Shown here one piece after another: positions 58,314 to 64,000 of a stretch of 64,000 bases of DNA. Numbering within the stretch: position 1 is the first letter of the stretch; each line of letters starts with the position of its first letter. Origin of the DNA: Halorarum salinum (lineage in GTDB: Archaea; Halobacteriota; Halobacteria; Halobacteriales; Haloferacaceae); assembly GCF_013402875.1 (NCBI RefSeq), contig NZ_CP058579.1, positions 3,286,001 through 3,350,000 on the forward strand. The letters run 5' to 3'. The notes under the pieces were generated by a model. It was not told the origin of the DNA. It ran no database searches and saw only the letters and a program-made list of their open reading frames with translations. Made by a program: the position numbers and the translations under genes.

Positions 58314-58334
58314 TACTTCAACGTTTCTACATGT

Positions 58335-58526
58335 ATGTTCAACGAAGAGAAGTGGGAACTGGCTGCATGGCTCTTGAATGCTCGCGGGTATCTGAAGAAG
58401 GGGGACATCCCCAATGAGTACACGGCGGAGGAACTCGTAGAGATGGGCTTGCTTCGACAGGAGGGAGACCGATACGTCCCCGGAGAACGCGCTGAGCTTC
58501 ACATGGAAGCTGCTAGGGAAGAGTAA
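58335..58526 (+). CDS. Small acidic protein of the element, unknown function
   Basis: 63 residues, MFNEEKWELAAWLLNARGYLKKGDIPNEYTAEELVEMGLLRQEGDRYVPGERAELHMEAAREE. The helix-rich first half and a short strand pair (QEGDRYVPG) suggest a mini winged-helix or adaptor fold, which could suit a DNA-binding regulator, but no family is recognised. TATA and operator-like repeats precede it. The opposite-strand frame here is a shadow. Confidence 0.55.
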   Translation: MFNEEKWELAAWLLNARGYLKKGDIPNEYTAEELVEMGLLRQEGDRYVPGERAELHMEAAREE

Positions 58527-58779
58527 CCGTTTAGTGAAGTACTTTCGCTGCTCTGTTGAAACCCTGTTTTCAGACACAACTCAGTGAAAGACAACCACAA
58601 GTTTGTCTGCAAACCGAGTACTAGAACGGTTGTTAGATGAACTTACGTCAATTGGTGTGTCTTGAATATAAGACACCCACCAGGTAGCGATTAGAGGATT
58701 ATATTCAGGATGAATAAACGTTTTATAGCTCAACCAAGTCGAGAATTATTCATAATAACCATATCTATCGCTGAGATGA

Positions 58780-59343
58780 CTATTCAGGGATATGTATGGC
58801 GATAAATTGCATAATGAATCCAAGTGAGAGGAGTACGAACCCAAACCACTTGATGACTGCAGGCCGTTGTATTTCCCGGAATTGGTCATATTCCGACTGT
58901 ACTCCGGGTGGTTCACCAATAGCCCGCTTACTGAGGTCCGCATTTTTCACATCCTTTCCCCGTTTAATGGCATTCAGATGAGCATTGATACCATCTTTTT
59001 CTCTCTTCAATGGTGGGTTGAGTAGATAGAAGAGCATCAGTAAACGCTTAGATAGTGAGATTCTCTTGCGCTTAAGATACCATAACAACTGAGCAAGGAC
59101 ACCTGTGCCCGCTACCGCGTCGTACGAAATCAACATTGCACCGATTATGTCGTAAGCCAGTCCGATAGAAGTAATGGCATCTGAGTTTAGCAGAATCGGT
59201 TGAATAGCTGGAAACACTTTGAATAAGACGGCTAAGCCAACTAAAAATATACTTAATCCCCCACCGAGGGCTAATATTACCCCGGTGAACGAAAGAAATG
59301 CCGGTAGAGAGTTATATCCATTTGAGGTCATCAACATCGCCAT
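58780..59343 (-). CDS. Membrane protein of the element, unknown function
   Basis: 187 residues from the ATG at 59343 (a GTG at 59352 is possible). Helices lie at about residues 15-40 (FLSFTGVILALGGGLSIFLVGLAVLF), 55-85 and 165-183 (FGFVLLSLGFIMQFIAIHI). The central soluble part KRKRISLSKRLLMLFYLLNPPLKREKDGINAHLNAIKRGKDVKNADLSKR is very basic. Low GC and A/T-ending codons mark it as foreign. About 115 bases separate it from the next co-oriented gene. Confidence 0.6.
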   Translation of the reverse strand: MAMLMTSNGYNSLPAFLSFTGVILALGGGLSIFLVGLAVLFKVFPAIQPILLNSDAITSIGLAYDIIGAMLISYDAVAGTGVLAQLLWYLKRKRISLSKRLLMLFYLLNPPLKREKDGINAHLNAIKRGKDVKNADLSKRAIGEPPGVQSEYDQFREIQRPAVIKWFGFVLLSLGFIMQFIAIHIPE

Positions 59344-59458
59344 CTTACTCACCCCAATTGTAATTAACTAATAGGTTTGCAGGGAATTCAGAATGCGAAA
59401 TTTCGATTCTCTCAACATCTCCGAAGTTGAGCTGACCGTTAATCGGTTAAGATGACTA

Positions 59459-59797
59459 CTAGCTGCTTCCCTCTTTCTCGTGATTCCAAAACTCCCAAGC
59501 GACAACTACCTCCACGTTGCACTTGACGCAGTATCCTACGAGGTTTCGTACGTTTTCAACATGGATTAGAGCCACGATAGACGAGTCAGGTGGGAGGACG
59601 AACTCATTAAACTGAGTCCGCATCCACCTCGCCCTGGGGCCCAACTGCACGACTCCAACACGCGCACCGTCCACCTCCACGTGCTTGTCGAGACGGACGA
59701 CTACACTCTGACCCGTCGCCCGGACTCGACCGCGCAGTCGAGGGTTGGTCGCTGTCCCGACAAACTCAACGAACGGGGACTCCGACGAGGTGCTCAT
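59459..59797 (-). CDS. Unknown protein translationally coupled to MCM
   Basis: 112 residues, MSTSSESPFVEFVGTATNPRLRGRVRATGQSVVVRLDKHVEVDGARVGVVQLGPRARW, then a CVKC pair near residue 90. It is beta-rich, with an OB- or SH3-like look in the first 60 residues. Its ATG overlaps the MCM stop (ATGA), so it is made together with the helicase and might be a replication partner. No family is recognised. Confidence 0.6.
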   Translation of the reverse strand: MSTSSESPFVEFVGTATNPRLRGRVRATGQSVVVRLDKHVEVDGARVGVVQLGPRARWMRTQFNEFVLPPDSSIVALIHVENVRNLVGYCVKCNVEVVVAWEFWNHEKEGSS

Positions 59798-61848
59798 TCG
59801 AAATCACCAGTGTACAGCTTTCCGTCGTCCTGCTTCACCCCTGACTTCGAGGGGTCTCCAATTTTGCCGTTTACGAACTGCTGGAGGTTGGCTCTTTTCT
59901 CATTTGTCTCCTCGGTGAGAGCATCCATTACTTCACTACGGTCTACACCTCCATCTTCATCAGCAAGATTGCGGATGGTTTCGCGGAGAATCTGAATCTT
60001 CTCTCTGACTGGAGCCGACTCGCCGGAGAGAACGTCCATATCCAACTGGCCCTTCTCATTGGTCATCATCAGTGTCATCCACGTGTCCATCATGTGGATT
60101 GCTCGCTCCGCATCCTCTAGGTCTACTGTATAAGATAGGCGGATTCGAGCAGACGCTTCGGCGAGTCGGATAGCCGAGTAGAACTGGCGGACGCCGACAG
60201 CAGTCCGGATACCGTCCGAACTATTGCGGAGAGAGACCCACCACTCGTGAATCTCGTCGCCCGCCTCGTCCGTCATCTCGGGGTCGATGGTGCGTGCGTG
60301 AGCTACGTACTTCGTCATCCGCTCTGGGGAGATGTACTCGTGAGCCTCGCCTTTCACACGGTTCAGAATCGAGTCTGCGATGGCGTTGTCCCGCTCCTCA
60401 TCGGGTTTGTTCACGAACGGGACAATGACATCCATCCGGTCCCAGACGACATCGTTGATGTTTATCTGGTTCTTCAGCGGTGTCGAAAGGTCGAACCGGG
60501 AGTGGTCGGGGTTGGCGACGAGAAGCGCGCCGCACCGAGTCGGGAGCGTCGCGCGGATGTCGTGCTTCGCGACGGAGACCTCCTGCTCTTCGAGCGGCTC
60601 TTGGAGGCAGTTCCGAACTGACTCCCTACCCTTGTCCAGTTCGTCGAGGACGATGAGGCCGCCGTCCGCCTTCACGAACGCACCGCCCGTCAGGGTCGCC
60701 TTCGTGGTATCGAAGTCATCTTCGTAGCTGATAGAGGCGGTGAGGCCAGCTTGTGTGGCGTTGTCTGCGCTCTGGTAGACAGACTTCGGGGCGATTTTGG
60801 CGATGTACTTGGCGAGGTCGGACTTCCCGGTACCTGGGTCACCGACGTACGCCACGTGGATGTTCACCCGTTCCTTCTGGTCGTCCGTATCACGACGAAC
60901 ACCGCCGACGAGCTGGTAGAGGCCAGCCATCCGCGCAAGCTGGTAGTCGCCCTTGATGGACGGAGCGATGGACTCAGAGAGCGTCTCGAACACGTCCCCC
61001 GAGGAAGCAATCTCCTCGTGCTTGGCGCGGTCCTCATCCGTGAGTTCGACGCCGTTGTACCCTCGGTCGTGGTGTTTGATGCCGACCACTTGCAGGAAGT
61101 GCTTCGAGTTCTTGTCGTCGTCCTCCGTCGCCCGGAGGATAGCCGTCACCGTGACGGTCTCTCCGGACTCAACCTCGTTCACGAGTCGGCAATTCAGGTC
61201 TGCTCGCAGTTCCGCCGGATTCGGCGTGGACGCGAGCGTGTGGAGGTCTTGAAGGATGACCTGCTGACGGTCAACGATGTCGCCCTGCTGAGCGAGGTGG
61301 TCGAACCACTTGCGCGCCTTATTGTTGCAGTCCTTGGAGGTGCACTCCCGTGGGTAGTCCAGTTCCCCTGCCGCGCGGGACTGCCGACGGGTCATCTTGT
61401 GGCCGCAGTCAGCGCACTGGAAGACTGCGTAGATGTGTCGGTCGTACACATCCGTCCGCTTCATCACTCGCGCCTCAACCGATACGAGTGTCCCTACCGA
61501 CGATGCGCGTAGGTCTTCGAGTCGCTGGTGAGATGGGAACTCCCCGACGAGGTGGACATCCGTGTCGTTCTCGTAGCAATCCCGAGCAGCCAGCGTGAGG
61601 TGGAAGAGGAGGGTGTCCGGGTGGGAGACGAAATCATCGAGAACCTCATCTCCAACGGGCTTTGAGATATCATCCGCCGTCCCCATGATGACGCCATCGA
61701 CTGGCTCTAGGCCACTGACAACTTGCTTGAGGGTAGACTCAGCCTTGGGGTCCGGTCCGTGAGCGCCGAACAGGAGCGGGCTGGTTACCTCCTCGTCGCT
61801 CGGGGAGGGCGATACGTCCGTCTGGGCGTCATCTTGCTGGGATGACAT
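59794..61848 (-). CDS. mcm: MCM replicative helicase encoded by the element
   Basis: 684 residues. The N-terminal domain has a zinc site (C145, C148, C169, C174) and the OB-fold. The AAA+ core has Walker A GDPGTGKS (336-343), Walker B GLIVLDELDKG (about 397-407) and the MCM box SRFDLSTPL with DRMDVIVPF. The C-terminal region ends in a wHTH-like segment (NEKRANLQQFVNGKIGDPS). Usual MCM Walker A is GDPGTAKS; here the Ala is Gly. An AGTAAAGG promoter on the minus strand lies 26 bases upstream. It would unwind the element's own DNA. Confidence 0.92.
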   Translation of the reverse strand: MSSQQDDAQTDVSPSPSDEEVTSPLLFGAHGPDPKAESTLKQVVSGLEPVDGVIMGTADDISKPVGDEVLDDFVSHPDTLLFHLTLAARDCYENDTDVHLVGEFPSHQRLEDLRASSVGTLVSVEARVMKRTDVYDRHIYAVFQCADCGHKMTRRQSRAAGELDYPRECTSKDCNNKARKWFDHLAQQGDIVDRQQVILQDLHTLASTPNPAELRADLNCRLVNEVESGETVTVTAILRATEDDDKNSKHFLQVVGIKHHDRGYNGVELTDEDRAKHEEIASSGDVFETLSESIAPSIKGDYQLARMAGLYQLVGGVRRDTDDQKERVNIHVAYVGDPGTGKSDLAKYIAKIAPKSVYQSADNATQAGLTASISYEDDFDTTKATLTGGAFVKADGGLIVLDELDKGRESVRNCLQEPLEEQEVSVAKHDIRATLPTRCGALLVANPDHSRFDLSTPLKNQININDVVWDRMDVIVPFVNKPDEERDNAIADSILNRVKGEAHEYISPERMTKYVAHARTIDPEMTDEAGDEIHEWWVSLRNSSDGIRTAVGVRQFYSAIRLAEASARIRLSYTVDLEDAERAIHMMDTWMTLMMTNEKGQLDMDVLSGESAPVREKIQILRETIRNLADEDGGVDRSEVMDALTEETNEKRANLQQFVNGKIGDPSKSGVKQDDGKLYTGDFE

Positions 61849-61871
61849 ACTATCAGTTGTGCGGGGGGAGA

Positions 61872-61879
61872 GTAAAGGT
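61872..61879 (-). promoter_or_regulatory. TATA-like element of the MCM gene
   Basis: Minus strand CCTTTACT is centred about 27 bases before the MCM ATG at 61848, consistent with a leaderless transcript. Confidence 0.5.
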
Positions 61880-62083
61880 ATATCGGCATTCTGATATGAA
61901 GTGTATTAAAACCATTCGAAATCGGGGGGTCGGGGGGGTTACCCCCCATTTGACCCCCATTAGATGGACGATAGAGAATTTGTACCTTCAACCATACATA
62001 AACCGATTGGTGGAAATCCAGAGGGAGGGTTCAGGACGAGTCTCTTAGAGATTCGATGTTCAAGACACCAAACTTTTACGTTG

Positions 62084-62095
62084 CTTGTTAACAAG
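62084..62095. repeat. 12-base palindrome CTTGTTAACAAG
   Basis: A perfect palindrome follows ACTTTTACG (62072-62080), a TATA-like sequence. It could be an operator or a binding site in an origin region. Confidence 0.55.
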
Positions 62096-62410
62096 TAACA
62101 AAGTAAAAACTTCCTCTAGATACCCCTAATCCCCCCCTCCCCCCACCTTGGAAGCAGATTTGGTAGGGAGAAATCCCTATCCCTATGAATTCGGCAGAAT
62201 AAGGGGGGTCTGTAAGGGGTCTGTTCGGCACCCCCCCTTACCCCGGCATAGAAGGACTTAAGCAGTCGGAAGTCTTACATATATTCGTTCAGAAACCGCC
62301 ATCCTTCGTCGGGGTCGGCCATCTCTGGACGAGTCAATCTTGCTGGGAACCGGCGGGCGGGGAATCCCCGCTCGCTGCTCTCGTTCACTTGCCTGAGCTG
62401 TGGCTGCAGT

Positions 62411-62446
62411 AGTACATCTGTGCGTCAGTACGCCAGTACATCTGTG
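62411..62446. repeat. Direct repeat AGTACATCTGTG, 24-base period
   Basis: Two identical 12-mers at 62411-62422 and 62435-62446. A related inverted phrase (ACATCCAGATGT) lies at about 62511-62522. Confidence 0.55.
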
Positions 62447-62727
62447 TGGTAATGCAGTTTACTGTCGAGGTGTCTATCCGGTAATCTTCCCAGCAATCCA
62501 GTCAGACATACATCCAGATGTGCAGAAACAGAACCAGACAGAAGCAACGACGACAACCCGCGTGCAAGGATATCAGCAACGCACGCGGGCCAACAAGAAT
62601 CCCAACCGAACGTGATGCAGTATCGACCAGGGCGGTCAATCGAGTGTGTTAGCTATCCTGTGTGCGACTCCCGGTGATGGGTCATCGCACGAGTATACCA
62701 ACGCGGACTATCAGCATAAGCGGGGTC

Positions 62728-62928
62728 TCAACTCCCATCCTCATGCGGGATGACTAGGGCGTCTGTAGCCTCGTTCGTCGGTGTCCTCTGTAGCGAATCC
62801 TTGAACTCTCGCCGCCGGAGGAACTCGTCAAAATCCTCTCCGAACACTTCCTCCACGTCCTCTTCGGTCGCTTCGCCTAGGCAGTACTGGCGGTACACCC
62901 GTTCTTTCGCTTCCTCGTTGCCGGTCAT
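62728..62928 (-). CDS. Small acidic protein of the element, unknown function
   Basis: 66 residues from MTGNEEAKERVYRQYCLGEATEEDVEEVFGEDFDEFLRRREFKDSL. All-helical with strong charge; similar short proteins act as antitoxins or DNA-binding adaptors, but I see no known motif. A CTTTTACC box about 22 bases upstream on the minus strand supports this start over a longer frame to 63102. Confidence 0.55.
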   Translation of the reverse strand: MTGNEEAKERVYRQYCLGEATEEDVEEVFGEDFDEFLRRREFKDSLQRTPTNEATDALVIPHEDGS

Positions 62929-63125
62929 GGCCAAGTCACTTGTTGGTAAAAGTGTTGACTCGTTCAAAGGCGTTTTGTCGGCTGTGAATAGAGGTATTCG
63001 AGTTCGAAACCAGTAGAGAATAGGCTTACAGCGGAAATGTACGCTTGAACCGGTTCTGAGACCAGTATCTAACGAACACATGGTAAATCTGAAATATAAC
63101 AAGGACCGGTGAGTGGGTCGTCCTG

Positions 63126-63353
63126 ATGGAGCTTGATATCACCGGCGAGGGTGGATACTCCGACCTGACGATGGGACTCGATGCGACTACGACGCTGGCC
63201 ATCATCCCTACTGAGACGCAGGTCCGGGTGAGCCTCACATCACGTGCCGGTCACGGAGAGATGGGTCTTGGCGTCGGTCTCACTGCAGAGGAGGCGCGGG
63301 ACGTGGGCGAGCAACTCCTCGCTCACGCGACCCTTCTGAACGAGAACGATTAA
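63126..63353 (+). CDS. Small beta-rich protein of the element, unknown function
   Basis: 75 residues, MELDITGEGGYSDLTMGLDATTTLAIIPTETQVRVSLTSRAGHGEMGLGVGLTAEEARDVGEQLLAHATLL. Strands are followed by one helix, with the end (GLTAEEARDVGEQLLAHA) reading like a conserved helix that fixes residues to a sheet. An AAATATAACAAGG promoter is about 30 bases upstream. No family is recognised. The HEPN-type ORF follows 26 bases later on the same strand. Confidence 0.55.
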   Translation: MELDITGEGGYSDLTMGLDATTTLAIIPTETQVRVSLTSRAGHGEMGLGVGLTAEEARDVGEQLLAHATLLNEND

Positions 63354-63379
63354 ATAAATGACAACGCACTGGGCAGACA

Positions 63380-64000
63380 ATGAAAATGAAACTCAGCTTC
63401 TCACCTGTTCATCTTCACGCCGCGAAAGCTCTCTCTTTGGAGGTGGAGGAGATTGAAGCAGCGTTAGCCCAGGGGGAGGAAGATGAGTTCGCAAAAGGAG
63501 AGATACCCGTACGGATGATTCATGATGGCTATGCAGCTAATGCCATCATCAGTTCGACCGCGTTCTTGGAAGCCTCTGTCAACGAGGTCTTCGATTTAAT
63601 GATGACCGCAGCCGAAGGGTGGGAAAGAGCTGGAAAAGATTGGACCGGCACCATGGACGGGGAAGTAATCCTCTACCGTGTGTTACTCGGACTTCGTGAT
63701 GTTGACAAGTATTGGTTCAAGAACAAGAACTCGTTGAAGAAGTATCAACTCCTACTTGTTCACACCGGACGTGAACCCTTTGACACAGGGGAAGGGCTCT
63801 ACCAGCGCGTCAATACGGTCCGTAGATTGCGAAACGACCTCATTCACTTTGAGCCAGATTGGTATGACAGTAAGGAGGAAATCAGTCCACCTGGAAGCAT
63901 CCCGAATGGCTTGGATTTCAATCCATTCTATGAGACAACCCGTGACCCGAAATCCTTCCTTTCTCACGAGATTGTGGATTGGGCCATCGAATCCTGCGCA
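63380..64000 (+). CDS. HEPN-motif protein, cut by window end
   Basis: 207 codons are present without a stop. From MKMKLSFSPVHLHAAKAL the protein is mainly helical. The segment YQRVNTVRRLRNDLIHFEPDW contains R151-N-D-L-I-H156, the Rx4H motif that forms the active site of HEPN ribonucleases, placed at the start of a helix after a long helix bundle as in the RNA-cleaving members. HEPN proteins often serve as toxins or antiviral effectors. In this element it may be a defence or addiction gene, or a non-nuclease structural HEPN. The C-terminal end is unseen. Confidence 0.6.
   Translation, partial: MKMKLSFSPVHLHAAKALSLEVEEIEAALAQGEEDEFAKGEIPVRMIHDGYAANAIISSTAFLEASVNEVFDLMMTAAEGWERAGKDWTGTMDGEVILYRVLLGLRDVDKYWFKNKNSLKKYQLLLVHTGREPFDTGEGLYQRVNTVRRLRNDLIHFEPDWYDSKEEISPPGSIPNGLDFNPFYETTRDPKSFLSHEIVDWAIESCA

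Larger units (their letters stand above)
57655..58334. other. 680-base gap with a gene remnant and iteron-like repeats
   Basis: It contains the short coding-looking minus-strand piece at 57835-57948, the ATGGGTGA repeats (58147-58176), the GGGTGATTC/GAATCACCC inverted repeat (58263-58291) and the promoter of the 63-residue ORF. No intact gene is supported. Confidence 0.5.
61849..62727. other. 879-base non-coding region upstream of MCM with G/C tracts and palindromes
   Basis: It includes the MCM promoter (61872-61879 on the minus strand), G-runs at 61924-61938 (GGGGGGTCGGGGGGG), C-runs at 61941-61961 and 62133-62148, a further G-run/C-run pair at 62205-62244, the palindrome CTTGTTAACAAG and the AGTACATCTGTG direct repeat. 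No credible gene is present. The make-up is like a replication origin, or else decayed DNA. Confidence 0.5.
55735..64000. mobile_element. Putative integrated plasmid/provirus-like element (left end and part)
   Basis: More than 8 kb of AT-richer, sparsely coding DNA begins abruptly near 55735. It carries its own MCM helicase gene, orphan membrane proteins, small unknown ORFs, iteron-like repeats (58147-58291), G-tract clusters (61924-62250) and a HEPN-motif ORF. A chromosomal MCM is expected elsewhere, so a second one in foreign-looking DNA suggests a self-replicating element such as a plasmid or provirus. No integrase, structural or partition gene is in the visible part, and the right end lies outside the window. 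Confidence 0.6.

Noticed and set aside
62400-62615. 71-codon plus-strand frame in the region upstream of MCM
   Set aside because: Biased composition from direct repeats, no promoter and no ATG start; treated as non-coding.
1-64000. CRISPR arrays, tRNA and rRNA genes
   Set aside because: I looked for regularly spaced 25-40 base repeats and for tRNA T-arm patterns (GGTTCGAATCC-like) on both strands and found none that fold plausibly. A computed scan (tRNAscan-SE, CRISPR finder) would be more reliable.

Overview
This window is haloarchaeal (class Halobacteria) chromosomal DNA. The evidence is very high GC with GAC/GTC-rich codon use, acidic proteins, start codons about 26-30 nt downstream of TATA boxes (leaderless transcripts), twin-arginine lipoproteins, a PGF-CTERM protein, GatD, an MCM helicase and a complete bacterioruberin pathway. 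The genus cannot be fixed from the sequence alone. I found no rRNA, tRNA or CRISPR array.

Layout. (A) 1-28976 is dense core DNA: an MBL hydrolase, a radical SAM protein, an Hsp20 protein, an FAD oxidoreductase, a creatininase-family amidohydrolase, a phosphonate-type ABC transporter (phnD-phnC-phnE), a NUDIX hydrolase, a GT81-like glycosyltransferase, a DUF3311/sodium-solute symporter pair, a cupredoxin, a CARF-like HFX_2341 regulator, an S9 peptidase, an enolase-superfamily enzyme, two DUF1405 membrane proteins, gatD, an acetyltransferase, adk and a DUF106 insertase-like protein. Two separate tandem pairs of tiny paralogous membrane proteins also lie here. (B) 28977-33119 is a decayed accessory zone: three frameshifted gene remnants, two HalOD1 proteins, a wHTH protein and a formyltransferase-fold protein. 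(C) 33120-44299 is core again: a CBS protein, then the C50 carotenoid cluster crtD-lyeJ-cruF with convergent crtB, a zinc-ribbon mini-protein, a four-helix/sulfite-oxidase fusion, a ZIP transporter, universal stress proteins, a VOC dioxygenase-like protein and a DUF7490/PGF-CTERM operon. (D) 44300-49377 is lower-GC accessory DNA: an Lrp regulator, two more HalOD1 proteins, a small Cys protein and a secreted seven-repeat FG-GAP beta-propeller. (E) 49378-55627 is core: the TIGR00300 ornithine-cyclodeaminase-like enzyme, an alpha/beta hydrolase, an APC transporter fused to two universal stress domains, another Usp, and small DUF7511-like and zinc-ribbon proteins. (F) About 55735 to the right edge is a markedly AT-richer, gene-sparse segment. 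It carries its own MCM helicase, orphan membrane proteins, iteron-like repeats, G-tract clusters and a HEPN-motif ORF cut by the window end. It looks like an integrated plasmid- or virus-like element.

How genes work together. The phn genes form one ATP-driven uptake system, but no C-P lyase is visible. crtB, crtD, lyeJ and cruF together convert geranylgeranyl diphosphate/lycopene towards bacterioruberin (lycopene-forming desaturation must be encoded elsewhere). gatD would act with GatE in Gln-tRNA synthesis. The most interesting uncharacterised parts are the MCM-bearing element (F), the four scattered HalOD1 mini-proteins, the duplicated tiny membrane proteins, and the micro-ORF leader in front of the gene at 6015-6806.
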